Assembly: GCF_965363235.1 (NCBI RefSeq)
Contig: NC_134843.1
Location: forward strand, 90,367,795 to 90,431,794
From: Mytilus galloprovincialis
Lineage: Eukaryota > Mollusca > Bivalvia > Mytilida > Mytilidae
Reading direction: 5' to 3'
Length of the DNA: 64,000 bases
Position 1 is the first letter of the stretch, and each line of letters begins with the position of its first letter. Position numbers and translations under genes: made by a program. A model generated the notes under the pieces. The model saw only the letters and a program-made list of their open reading frames with translations, searched no databases and was not told where the DNA came from. Shown here in pieces: positions 22,019-33,389 of the stretch.

Positions 22019-22619
22019 TCAATCAAAGAGAGGTTGCACGTGTAAAAACAATTTGTCAGAGTCAAGTAGTGCAACATATTCGAGTTCAAATTTTTCATTC
22101 CATCTATTCTCAATGACGATATATGGAAGATTACCACATGGTATTACTGTTACGTCAGCAACATTCGGATGAGAGATCAACTCATTCAGAAGTATCCCAT
22201 TAGACGGCTCCTCTGATGTTTCGTGTACTACTTGTTTCCAACAATCTTGTGTTATCTGATTTCCATTTGAATTGGTACCGACGGTCAACAAACCTAAAGG
22301 CTTGATGAAAGTGTCCCAGATGCTACAGCAATACTTCAAGCCATTGCAGACCCAACACTTCCGGCAGACAAGCCTCCTATAAGAGCACCTGTGAAAGCAC
22401 TTGCCGCAGTTTTAGTAGCAACAGCTCCAGCAATAGCTCCTGACGATGTACCGGCTCCCACAGCTGTTGCCATGGCAACCTTGAGAGGTTTAGATTGAAC
22501 CAAAAGTTTTACACAGGTCCTGTTGCTATTATTCCTGCAGCGGAGCCCACAATTGCAGGTAAAGTATTCCCCTTAGAAGAAATTATAACAGCACACGAAC
22601 CGGCTGTTAAGATCGTCAT
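22019..22619 (-). pseudogene. Gly/Ala-rich gene, decayed minus-strand copy
   Basis: Homologous to the broken gene at 23955-28263. A good acceptor (TTTTTTTGTATATTATAG) opens the exon at 22619. A hydrophobic segment follows (TILTAGSCAVII), then a frame change after GIIATGP, then a Gly/Ala-rich stretch (GAIAGAVATKTAASAFTGAL, SAGSVGSAMA) that meets a stop, and after a second frame change the C-terminal block (TQDCWKQVVHETSEEPSNGI, LPYIVIENRWNEKFELEY) down to TGA at 22019. The C-terminal 98 codons are still open. I do not recognise the family. The Gly/Ala-rich hydrophobic middle recalls membrane-active small proteins such as the IFI6/IFI27 type, but no signature proves it. At least two frameshifts argue for a pseudogene, unless short introns or assembly errors hide there. 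Confidence 0.65.
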
Positions 22620-23394
22620 CTATAATATACAAAAAAAATATTTCAATAATTAAGCCGTCTTCAAAGCACTTTGGATCTAAATTCGCTGAATGGATTGCAT
22701 ACAAAGCATGTGATACATATATAGTATTATTATTAATATAACCCCGAACACTTGTCAAATTCATATTCTTAATTTGATCCAAAACGGTTAAATTTTGTAT
22801 TTCACTCGTTGCAAGTTAAACATGGATTTTACTGTGGATCTTTTAGGATTCATTTGAAATCTTACCAATCACGACATACAAACAAACAAAAATCGGTTGA
22901 TGTTTACACCGTTTACCAGTCACATTTTGTCATGCAAATTTTATGTGTCCGCGGTATTTATGAAGTTTGAAATAAATAAAAAAAAAAAGGCAATTTTTCT
23001 ACTTTAATTTGGTCTTTGCTTAAAATATAGTGTACAACGAGAATATCCAAATTATAGAGAAAAGAAGCCATTTGTAGATGGAATCGAATATTATAAATTT
23101 AAGAAATCTATTCATTCATTCCTCTATTCAATAATGCACAGAATATACGAATAACCAAGATTATGTTAAAATTCCTACCTTGATGTTAAGTTATCAGTGT
23201 ATTAACTCCATATGACAACTTAACAAGCAGTGGAAATTTTCAAAAATACCTGCATGTATGTCATGTATTATCGTGAACGAAAATGAAATCAAAATCCAAA
23301 AATACAGAACCATGATTAACCTATTTTCGAATCTAGTGATAAGAGATTTCAGAAATTTTATTTCGAGCTGGAAATTTTCATTTATACTTATAGA

Positions 23395-23680
23395 ATAGAA
23401 AGCGGAAGCGCTTCATTCTAAAAATGTACGCACGGTCAACGCTTTTACAACCCTATAAATTTACAAAAAGAAGCATTCAATACTTATAATTACATTTTTT
23501 AGCTATGATCATGAAAACACGAATTTTATATATTTTATTATTTAATTCACCTGTGCACTTTATTGTTGGAGCACGTGTTATCATGAGTGAAAAGTTGTAT
23601 TGAGCAATGCAACTGCTTACGGAATAACACTTGATGTGCAGTTAGCCAATCAGAATAAAATATTGTAATGAAACATACAT
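23395..23680 (-). mobile_element. Foldback MITE family A, copy 2 (reverse)
   Basis: GAAGCGCTTCATTCTAAAAA, TACAAAAAGAAGCATTCAA (one base apart from this in places), and TAGCTATGATCATGAAAACA are reverse complements of copies at 11640-12000 and 27390-27605. It also shares the outer part with CACCTGTGCACTTTATTGTT and GGAATAACACTTGATG. Confidence 0.7.
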
Positions 23681-23699
23681 CTAATGTAATTATATATTA

Positions 23700-23935
23700 G
23701 TATTAATGAACTTCTGTTATCAAAGATGGTTAGCATACTTAATATGCTTTCCTGTGGTCTTATTTTTTATCCATATTATCATGATAATCATTATTATTGT
23801 AATTAGTATTATCATCAACATCAGTATCATCATTATTAGTAGTACTTTAATTGTCACTGTGTGAAACTTTTAAAGAGTGTCCAATATTATAGTTCATCTA
23901 TGATTAGTAAACTAACCTTTACAAGATAAAATGAG
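23700..23935. other. AT-rich spacer between the two pseudogene copies
   Basis: Contains ATCATnATT-type low complexity (about 23770-23850: ATCATGATAATCATTATTAT and similar). No gene. Confidence 0.6.
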
Positions 23936-24457
23936 TTTTTTTTTTTTCTTTCAGAACTAAAATTGTCATTTCAACTCTTGCTTGTGTTGTAGCAATTAAA
24001 CAATCCGGCTGCATCGCTATCTTTTATTAGACAAATTGCTGCCAGTGGGGGCGGTGCTGGTAGTATTGCAGGAATGGGTGCTGGTACTGCTTCAGCAATT
24101 GCAGATGCAATTGGTGCCGCAGCTTCTGCCGGTGCAATTGCAGAGGCAGCATACACTAGTACATATACAGGTGCCATGTATGGTGCTGCTGTTGGGGGAC
24201 AGCAGCTGCGGGAGTTGGCGGGACTTCCGCTGGAATGGGTAATAATGTTGAAGTAATCATCAGTTACCTGAACTATTGCTGCCAAGTGATCTTATTCATT
24301 ATGGATTTAAATACAGTAGTCAGTTTGACTCTTTAGCATAACTGACTCGTTCAATGTCAAGTCGTCAGAAAACATTACTGTTGACTGAGGGTGCAATCGT
24401 TGTTTTTTTTAAACTGGATTAGTATCTAGTTGGTTTGACAAACCTATTCCTTTTTTA

Positions 24458-26748
24458 GCTCACCTGGCCCGAAGGGCCAAGTGAGCTTTTCTCATCACTT
24501 GGCGTCCGGCGTCCGTCGTCCGTCGTCTGTCGTCGTCCGGCGTCGTTAACTTTTACAAAAATCTTCTCCTCTGAAACTACTGGACCAAATTTAACCAAAC
24601 TTGGCCACAATCATCATTGGGGTATCTAGTTTAAAAAATGTGTCCGATGACCCGGTCAACCAACCAAGATGGCCGCTACAGCTAAAAATAGAACATAGGG
24701 GTAAAATGCAGTTTTTGGCTTATAACTCAAAAACCAAAGCATTAAGAGCAAAACTGACGGGGTAAAATTGTTCATCAGGTCAAGATCTATCTGCCCTGAA
24801 ATTTTCAGATGAATTGGACATTTTGTTGTTGGGTTGCTGCCCCTGAAATGGTAATTTTAAGGAAATTTTGCTGTTTTTGGTTATTATCTTGAATATTATT
24901 ATAGATAGAGATAAACTGTAAACAGCAATAATGTTCAGCAAAGTAAGATCTACAAATAAGTCAACATGACCAAAATGGTCAGTTGACCACTTTAGGAGTT
25001 ATTGCCCTTTATAGTCAATTTTTAACCATTTTTCGTAAATCTTAGTAATCTTTTAGAAAAATCTTCTCCTCTGAAACTACTAGGCCAAATTTAACCAAAC
25101 TTGGCCATAATCATCATTGGGGTATCTAGTTGAAAAAATGTGTCCGGTGACCCGCCCAACCAACCAAGATGGCCGCCATGGCTAAAAATAGAACATAGGG
25201 GTAAAATGCAGTTTTTGGCTTATAACTCAAAAACCAAAGCATTTAGAGCAAATCTGACATGAGTAAAATTGTTATTAGGTCAAGATCTATCTGCCCTGAA
25301 ATTTTCAGATGAATCGGACATTTCGTTGTTGGGTTGCTGCCCCTGAAATGGTAATTTTAAGGAAATTTTGCTGTTTTTGGTTATTATCTTGAATATTATT
25401 ATAGATAGAGATAAACTGTAAACAGCAATAATGTTCAGCAAAGTAAGATCTACAAATAAGTCAACATGACCAAAATGGTCAGTTGACCACTTTAGGAGTT
25501 ATTGCCCTTTATTATCAATTTTTAACCATTTATCGTAAATGTTAGTAATCTTTTAGAAAAATCTTCTCCTCTGAAACTACTAGGCCAAATTTAACCAAAC
25601 TTGGCCATAATCATCATTGGGGTATCTAGTTTAAAAAATGTGTCCGGTGATCCGCCCAACCAACCAAGATGGCCGCCATGGGTAAAAATAGAACATAGGG
25701 GTAAAATGCAGTTTTTGGCTTATAACTCAAAAACCAAAGCATTTAGAGCAAATCTGACATGGGGTAAAATTGTTATCAGGTCAAGTTCTATCTGCCCTGT
25801 AATTTTCAGATGAATTGGACATTTCGTTGTTGGATTGCTGCCCCTGAAATGGTAATTTTAAGGAAATTTTGCTGTTTTTGGTTATTATCTTGAATATTAT
25901 TATAGATAGAGATAAACTGTAAACAGCAATAATGTTCAGCAAAGTAAGATCTACAAATAAGTCAACATGACCAAAATGGTCAGTTGACCACTTTAGGAGT
26001 TATTGCCCTTTATAGTCAATTTTTAACCATTTTTCGTAAATCTTAGTAATCTTTTAGAAAAATCTTCTCCTCTGAAACTACAGGGCCAAATTTAACCAAA
26101 CTTAGCCATAATCATCATTGGGGTATCTAGTTGAAAAAATGTGTCCGGTAACTCGGCCAACAAACCAAGATGGCCACCATGGCTAAAAATAGAACATGGG
26201 GGTAAAATGCAGTTTTTGGCTTATAACTCAAAAACCAAAGCATTAAGAGCAAATCTGACAGGAAGTAAAATTGTTGATCAGGTCACGATCTATCTGCCCT
26301 GGAATTTTCAGATGAGTCGGATAATCGGTTATTAGGTTGCTGCCCCTGAATTGGTAATTTTGAGGAAATTTTGTGTTTTTTTGTTATTATCTTGAATATT
26401 ATTATAGATAGAGATAAACTGTAAACAGCAATAATGTACAGCAAAGTAAGAACTAAAAATAAGTCAGTAATGACCAAAATAGTCAATTGACCCCCTAAGG
26501 AGTTATTGCCCTTCATAGTCAATTTTTAACAATTTTCTTAAAATTTGAAGATTTTCAATAACATTTTCCACAGAACGTACTGTTATAGATAGAGATAATT
26601 GTAAGCAGCAAGAATGTTTAGTAAAGTAAGATCTACAAACACATCACCATCACCAAAACACAATTTTGTCATGAATCCATCTGTGTCCATTTTTTAATAT
26701 TCACATAGACCAAGGTGAGCGACACAGGCTCTTTAGAGCCTCTAGTTT
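24458..26748 (+). mobile_element. Tandem-array element: four units of 500 bp between conserved ends
   Basis: Opens with TTAGCTCACCTGGCCCGAAG and a GTCCGTCGTCC-type array, and closes with GGTGAGCGACACAGGCTCTT. Between them a unit recurs at 24561, 25061, 25561 and 26062 (marker ATCTTCTCCTCTGAAACTAC), so the period is 500-501 bp; the last copy is the most diverged. I know this repeat as one of the commonest in mussel genomes. Units carry no long ORF. It lies in the gap of the plus-strand pseudogene. Confidence 0.9.
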
Positions 26749-26924
26749 AAACAACTATTAAAACCTTTAATATAGTATTTTTTAACATATAAAACGTATA
26801 TCCCAGTTATAAAAAAATTAATAATTAATTAACCTCTGAAAATTGCCGTCGGTACTATAACCCGATATAATAAAACATAAGTATAGGTATACATAGATAG
26901 CGAAACGCGCAATTGAACTATTCT

Positions 26925-27300
26925 ATGTCTGTTTGATTTTTTATTTTAGGTTACAAATATGTGTTAAAACCATTGAATTAAACTGTATAAGAATGTGTTT
27001 TTGTGGATCGTATCAGTCAATCAAATGGTTTACCTATATTAAGCTTTCAACGTTTACATACTTTACCTTTTTAAGATAAATGAACACGCATAAATCATGC
27101 GTAACCAAGTTTTTTTTCATGTGCCTGTTTGATTTCATGTTATAGGTTAAAAAAGTTTGTACGTATATAAGAACTTTGCATTTTTGTGAATCGAATAAGT
27201 CAACGAAATGGTTCACCTTTGTTTCACTTTCAATGTTGATGTTGATGTGTATTCGTGTCTTTTTAATGCCTGAACACAACTTATTAATGCGTAACCCATC
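26925..27300 (+). repeat. Degenerate two-copy direct repeat, period about 196 bp
   Basis: CTGTTTGATTTnnTnTTnTAGGTT occurs at 26929 and 27125, with matching downstream words (ATAAGAA, TTTTTGTG, CAATGGTTnACCT in altered form, GCGTAACC). An old duplication. Non-coding. Confidence 0.55.
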
Positions 27301-27389
27301 TCTAGTGATGTTTCTTAGCTTCTTTTGACAAATTGATCCAAACTTGCTGCTAAAAGCGAATTATTATTTCACTGTTTCACTTTCATTAA

Positions 27390-27605
27390 ATATATATAAA
27401 ATTCGTGTTTTCATGATCATAGCTAAAAAATGTAATTATAAGTATTGAATGCTTCTTTTTGTAACTTTATAGGGTTGTAAAAGCGTTGACCGTGCGCCCA
27501 TTTTTAGAATGAAGCGCTTCCGCTTCCGCGCTTCATACAAAATATACTTCGGTCAACGCTTTTACACCCCAATAAATTTACAAAAAGAAGCATTCAATTC
27601 TTAAA
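27390..27605 (+). mobile_element. Foldback MITE family A, copy 3
   Basis: TTTTCATGATCATAGCTAAA, TTGAATGCTTCTTTTTGTAA and TTTTTAGAATGAAGCGCTTC match copies 1 and 2. The right half (CAAAAAGAAGCATTCAATTC) is the reverse complement of the left, so the element can fold back on itself. It sits about 350 bp upstream of pseudogene exon B. Confidence 0.8.
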
Positions 27606-29779
27606 ATAAATGTACTCGCTGTGTGGAAAACCCATCGCCTTCTGCTATTTCCTGCTCTTAATGTTTCTATGACATATATCCCCATTTCCATTGTCAAAGT
27701 TTATTTATGAAACATGAAAATTTATTTAAATTTTATTTATCCGATATAAATTACTTGGTGGTTTTAATACGGCTATATTTGCGAAAAGTTATGATGAATC
27801 TTAAAAGTCACCTAAACTTCTTTGTTTTGATTGAAAGAAGAATGATAGTAGCAAGATACAATGCTAGATACATGTAGTAGGATGTATGAATGATTGTAGA
27901 GCATAAATGTTAACGATCTTTCATGTTATATCATTTCTTAGTATTATTTTAGCTGCCATTGTCGCTGGAACGGGTGGTTGGTGGTTTTTGGTAGTAGGAA
28001 CTTCTGCTAAACGAGAGGATGAACACATAACATAAGATTGCTGGAAGCCAGTAGTACATGACGTATCCGAGGAACCATCCAATGGGATGTATCTCAAGGA
28101 CCTTCTCAGTCACCCAAACATACAAAGAGTAACAATGGCCACAGACTGTTCTACAAGTTTACCGAGCATTGTGATTGAACATATATGAAAAGAAGAATTC
28201 CAGATTGAGTACATGATGTTAAACACCACGAGGGAGATAGTGTGCCATGCAAAACAAATGTAAAATGATCGTTCGTTCAAATGACATTTTGTAGGCGCAA
28301 GACATTTGGGCTAAATCATAAGCGTGACCATGGCATCATTTCAACACAAAAAATAAGGTTATAAAGTTTCACATTTTGGATAATATAAATTGTCCTACCT
28401 TTACAAATAAATTGCAGATAAAATTTATCTATATCAATATTTGATATAGAATATAAAACAAAATATCACTTTATACAAAATAATTAAGAGAAAAAACTTA
28501 CACGAAAATACAGCCATTTGAAAACCATTTTAGTTCTAAAAAAGAAAATAGTTTTACATAGTACACCATTTAATGGAAAAGAGTTGACAGTTTAGATCAG
28601 GCATTATCACAAGACTACATTTTTAGATGTTGTAGCTTTAAATGAGGGCCACAACACGAGAACAATCAATTGAATGTATTTTTATACGACCGCAAAAATT
28701 GAATTTTTTTTGGTCGTATATTGGTATCACGTTGGCATCGTCGTCTGCGTCGTCGTCGTCGTCGTCCGAATACTTTTAGTTTTCGCACTCTAACTTTAGT
28801 AAAAGTGAATAGAAACCTATGACATTTTGACACAAGGTTTATGACCACAAAAGGAAGGTTGGGATTGATTTTGGGAGTTTTGGTCCCAACATTTTAGGAA
28901 TTAGGGGCCAAAAAGGGCCCAAATAAGCATTTTCTTGGTTTTTGCACTATAACTTTAGTTTATGTAAATAGAAATCTATGAAATTTTGACACAAGGTTTA
29001 TGACCACAAAAGGGAAGGTTGGGATTGATTTTGGGAGTTTTGGTTCCAACAGTTTAGGAATTAGGGGTAAAAAAAGGGCCCAAATAAGCATTATTCTTGG
29101 TTTTCGCACAATAACTTTAGTATAAGAACATAGAAATCAATGAAATTTAAACACAAGGTTTATGGCTATAAAAGGAAGGTTTAGTTAGATTTTGGGAGTT
29201 TTGGTCCCAACAGTTTAGGAATAAGGGGCCCAAAGGGTCCGAAATTGAACTTTGTTTGGTTTCATCAAAAATTGAATAATTGGGGTTCTTTGATATGCCG
29301 AATCTAACTGTGTATGTAGATTCTTAATTTTTGGTCCTGTTTTCAAATTGGTCTACATTAAGGTCCAAAGGGTCTAAAATTAAACTTAGTTTGATTTTAA
29401 CAAAAATTGAATCCTTGGGGTTCTTTGATATGCTGAATCTAAAAATGTACTTAGATTTTTGATTATTGGCCATGTTTTCAAGTTGGTCCTAATCAGGGTC
29501 CAAAATTAAACTTTGTTTGATTTCATCAAAAATTGAATAATTGGGGTTCTTTGATATGACAAATCTAACTGTGTATGTAGATTCTTAATTTTTGGTCCCC
29601 TTTTCAAATTTGTCTACATTAAAGTCCAAAGGGTCCAAAATTAAACTAAGTTTGATTTTAACAAAAATTGAACTCTTTGGCTTCTTTGATATGCTGAATC
29701 TAAACATATACTTAGATTTTTGATTATGGGCCCAGTTTTCAAGTTGGTTCAAATCAGGATCCAAAATTATTATATTAAG

Positions 29780-29949
29780 TATTGTGCAATAGCAAGAAAT
29801 TTTCAATTGCACAGTATTGCACAATAGCAAGAAATCTTTAATTGCACAGTATTGTGCAATAGCAAATATTTTCAATTGCACAGCATTACACAATACCAAG
29901 AAATATCTAATTGCACAATATTGTGCAATAGCAAGAAATTTTCAATTGG
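29780..29949 (+). repeat. 35-bp minisatellite, five units
   Basis: Unit of the form TATTGTGCAATAGCAAGAAA then TTTTCAATTGCACAG. TTGTGCAA and TTGCACAA are near-palindromic, so single units can fold. The minus-strand ORF over it is a repeat artefact. Confidence 0.85.
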
Positions 29950-30208
29950 AGTTATCTTTCTTTGTCCAGAATAGTAGTTGAATCAACTTAAATCATTGTT
30001 TTATACAATATACAATGTATATTCACTTTTACTACCAACTGATAAATTAAAACAATCTTTACCATCCAGTGATAACAAGCACTTTATTTTACATTTTAAT
30101 ATTTTATGATGTATTTAAATGAGTAGTTTGTTTTTGTTGCAAACTCCATTAGAAATTTAAATTGAGATCAGTTTTTGGAAAAGGGAAAGGGGGAAGTGAA
30201 ATAAAAAT

Positions 30209-30221
30209 GGGGGGGGGGGGG
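30209..30221 (+). repeat. G run
   Basis: About 13 consecutive G within the composite element. Confidence 0.9.
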
Positions 30222-30699
30222 TTAATTTGTCTCATTTCAGATTTTATAAATAAAGAGAAAATTTCTTCAAACATTTTTTTGAGAGGATTAATATTCAACA
30301 GCATAGTGAAATGCTCAAAGGCAAAAAAAAATATTAAGTTCATTAGACCACATTCATTCTGTGTCAGAAACCTATGCAGTGTCAACTATTTAATCACAAT
30401 CCAAATTTAGAGCTGAATCCAGCTTGAATGTTGTGTCCATACTTGCCCCAACCGTTCAGGGTTCAACCTCTGCAGTCGTATAAAGCTGCGCCCTGCGGAG
30501 CATCTGGTTTGTATCTTGACCAGTATAATAAAATGTGGTATGATTGCCAAAGAGACGAATATCCACCAGAAACCAAATGACGTTGATCTTAGCAGCTATA
30601 AATGCGGTAAACCATCCGCAACTGAAATGTTACGGAACTTTCGCTTCGGAATTAATGCACAGTTTCAGAAAAAAAAACCTTAAACAAACCAGAGAAAAT

Positions 30700-30905
30700 A
30701 CCAAATTTTACTATCCATTCTTAGTATGGATATTTAAATTTGGTATTTTCTCTGAGTCGTTTAAATCACTCGAAACTAGGTGAGACATGCACAGAAGTGG
30801 TAGATATGTTTTATCAATATAGAAAATTGAATATTTTAATCAACAACAAAAAAAAAAAATAAAAAAAATATCTGTACCATATACCAAAGTGCCTGTGTCC
30901 CTGAC
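30700..30905. mobile_element. MITE family B, copy 2
   Basis: GGTGAGACATGCACAGAAGT, GGTAGATATGTTTTATCAAT, the A-rich tract and ATCTGTACCATATACC parallel the copy at 21145-21347 in order. The TIRs are more degraded, and the left side carries its own short inverted repeat (AGAGAAAATACC / GGTATTTTCTCT). Confidence 0.7.
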
Positions 30906-31424
30906 GGGGTATAAAAATACACTTTACTTCAGATGCTATTTCTTAATCTTGAGAAGGCTTCGGCTCATGACATTTCCTTTCCCCATGTGTTAGCCTTTTT
31001 GTGCTGAGGCAGCGTAAAGAGGACTCCAATCAATAATAACATTATATAATAGCTTAACAAAGTTATTGGTGTCTTTGTATCTAAATGTTTACAGTACTGC
31101 AAAAGTAATGAAGTTCTTTTATCAGTTAAATTCAAGAAAGAAATGATTATTTTCCTAATGTTTGTTCTGGTCTTTTAATCATTAAAGCTTCTGTCATAAG
31201 TTTGAATAAAAATTAAGCAAAGGAGGCTGTGACTTCAACTTCAAGGTTTGACAGTTACTGATGTGTAAAAAGTTGACACTTCCATTGCCGACAAAATTTA
31301 AGAGGGCTGTGTCTTGCTTTGCATCAACATGTTGCAAGTTGACAAAATAAAGATGTGGTATGATTGAAAATGAGACAAATATCAACTAGAAACCAAATGA
31401 TGCTTTTGTACTAATATGCCATCA

Positions 31425-31600
31425 ATTTTCTCGTTTGAACTGTTTTACATTTGTCATTTCAGGCCCTTTATAGCAGACTATGTAGTGTGAGTTTTGTTCA
31501 TTGTTGATCTATAATTGATGACCAATAATTGTTAATTTCTGAGTCATCTGGTATCTTATTGAGAGTTGTCTCATTGGTAATCATACCAGATTTTTTAAAA
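31425..31600 (-). repeat. SINE-like repeat, reverse copy
   Basis: TTCTCGTTTGAACTGTTTTA, TTCAGGCCCTTTATAGCAGA and AGAGTTGTCTCATTGGTAAT are the reverse complement of the family at 47728-48060. A short forward fragment with GATGTGGTATGATTG lies just left (31350-31400), and another at 30530-30600. Confidence 0.7.
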
Positions 31601-32086
31601 TTTAACATGTAATATGTAACTACACACCAAAAATAAGGTAAACAAGTAGAAGAACCACATACAAACTAAAATATTTCCTTATTCTATGTCCACAAAATAG
31701 TCGCCATCATGGATAAGCAACAAGAAAATGTTACATAAATTTGAAGATTTTTTTTTAAGGATGAAGTGAGGTGAAATGAAAAAAATCTGGAATTTAAAAA
31801 TACTATAAATGTGAAGAGTATTGTGGAAAACTTTTGTTTCACATTGAACATGAAGTCAAAGTGATGGTGATGGCTAAGAATAGAAATCTGGGAAAATAAG
31901 AGACAGCAAACCAAAAACATGAGAAGTCATCATACATTTTCTAATCATCTCCTGGTATATGTGTCAATATCCCTAAAATTGTGTGTAATCAAAAAATCTC
32001 TATGTAGTGATATTGGACATGTTTCTATTTTTTTTTACAAATAACCATTTGTGTTGATTTGGAAAGTAGATGAACATAGAATAAAT

Positions 32087-32724
32087 GTGAAACAAGAGTG
32101 CACACACTGAAATGTCTCGCCTTCTTTACTAATCATTGATTTTATGTTGACAGTCCTAAGTATAAAGCTTGATTACAACTGTCACATAAACTTAACATTA
32201 ACCAAGATAGCTAAACAAAGACCAATGAACCATGAAAAGTAGGTCAAGGTCAGATGAACCATGCCAGGCAGACATGTACAGCTAACAAAGCTTCCATACA
32301 ACAAATATAGTTGACCTATTACTTAAAGTTTAAGAAAAATAGACCAAAACACAAAAACTTAACACTGTGCAATGAACCGTGCAATTGAGGTCATGGTCAA
32401 ATAAAACCTGCGGGACTGACATATAGACCATAATATATTTCCATACACCAAATATAGTTGACCTTTGGCATATAATATTAGATAAAAAGACCAAAACTTA
32501 AAAACTTAACTTTGACCACTGAACCATGAAAATGAGGTCAAGGTCATATGACATCTGCCCGCTAGACATGTACACCTTACAACCATTCCATACAACAAAT
32601 ATAGTAGACCTATTGCATAAAGTATGAGAAAAACAGACCAAAACACAAAAACTTAACTATAACCACTGAACCACTATCCCTATGTCGAGCTTTCTGCAAC
32701 AAAAGTTGCAGGCTCGACAAAAAC
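32087..32724 (+). mobile_element. Element with about 148-bp internal tandem units
   Basis: Starts GAAACAAGAGTGCACACACT and ends TTGCAGGCTCGACAAAAACT. Between them, CCATACAACAAATATAG-type markers recur at about 32293, 32441 and 32588, each followed by GACCAAAAC and AAAAACTTAAC. The same architecture (fixed ends, tandem middle) as the elements at 24458 and 28678, with a different sequence. Confidence 0.75.
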
Positions 32725-33098
32725 TATGGAGCTATTAAACATGTTAAATGTGTTTAAAGTATTAAATTTTCAAAGAACTTATTGTGTTAAAAAAGGGATT
32801 TTTTTACCTCGAGGAACTGCATCACAAAAGGATTTTTGTGGTATGCTTATTTACTGAAAATGATCTCTTGTTGTTCCCTGAAAAATTTAACCACACATGT
32901 GAAAATGTCTCAGCTTCAAAAAAGTTATCATACATATCAAGTTTATCATTTGGTTTCAAATTTATTGATATTTATCCAAGATTTAGCCTATTCCAAAACA
33001 TTCAATGACAAAATAACTTGATCAATTCAGAATAGCTTATGAAAACTCACACTGTTAGACCAATGGCCACATGTAGTCCTCATAGAAATAACAGCACA

Positions 33099-33120
33099 TT
33101 TTATTTTTGAGTATTTTATT
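33099..33120 (-). terminator. Candidate distal polyadenylation signals
   Basis: Two AATAAA hexamers on the minus strand (33099-33104 and 33115-33120) lie about 3.9 kb past the corepressor stop codon. Genes of this family often have long 3' UTRs, so these could serve it, but the interval contains inserted elements and nothing proves it is transcribed. Confidence 0.2.
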
Positions 33121-33389
33121 GATGATAGAATGAGACAGAAGTCGACATATTGCACATTAAATACATATACATCTATAACATACATATATAAGTCAAATCT
33201 CAAAAGTTTTCCTCAATGACTTTCAAATACAAAATAAAAGGAAAAATAAGAAATAACATTTTTACTATAAGGACTTGTTTACAATATCAAAAATATCACT
33301 GAGGGACAATTATTGAATATCAAATCAATTAATATCCTTTAGGTTTTTAAATTTATCGGGAAAGCAACTTACAATATATTGTAGAAAGA

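Larger units (their letters stand above)
23955..28263 (+). pseudogene. Gly/Ala-rich gene, decayed plus-strand copy in two exons
   Basis: Exon A runs from acceptor TTTTCTTTCAG (exon start 23955) to GGAATGG|GTAATA (exon end 24238). Exon B runs from ATTATTTTAG (exon start 27953) to TAA at 28261-28263. The joined phase is consistent. Exon A starts with a hydrophobic piece (TKIVISTLACVVAIKQSG), shifts frame into a Gly/Ala-rich stretch (GAGTASAIADAIGAAASAGA), and shifts again in a G-run (TTGGGGGAC) to recover TAAAGVGGTSAG. Exon B reads GTGGWWFLVVGTSAK, an in-frame TAA, DCWKPVVHDVSEEPSNGMYL, then TGA where the other copy has Trp, and EFQIEYMMLN. Two stops and two frameshifts make it a pseudogene. 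The 3.7-kb interval holds a tandem-array element and other repeats. Role unknown. Confidence 0.65.
28678..30507 (+). mobile_element. Composite element with conserved ends and internal tandem arrays
   Basis: Begins TTTATACGACCGCAAAAATT plus a GTCGTC array, and ends GCAGTCGTATAAAGCTGCGC with CCTGCGGAGCATCTGG. TATACGAC at the left is mirrored by GTCGTATA at the right. Inside are three units of about 160 bp marked by GGTTTATGACCACAAAAG (near 28836, 28996 and, changed, 29157), then about four units of 110-130 bp marked by GGGGTTCTTTGATATG, then a 35-bp minisatellite (29780-29949). Non-autonomous; a familiar mussel repeat. Confidence 0.8.

Noticed and set aside
22573..22782. 69-codon minus-strand ORF just upstream of the Gly/Ala-rich copy
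   Set aside because: It reads through the acceptor at 22620-22621 into the exon in a different frame from the conserved peptide; the part before the acceptor has no match in the plus copy.
23971..24285. 104-codon Ala/Pro-rich ORF on the minus strand
   Set aside because: It is the antisense shadow of the Gly/Ala-rich pseudogene exon on the plus strand, which aligns to the paralogous copy.
29770..29950. CRISPR-like regular repeats
   Set aside because: The spacers are repeats too, and the context is a eukaryotic mobile element; it is a minisatellite.
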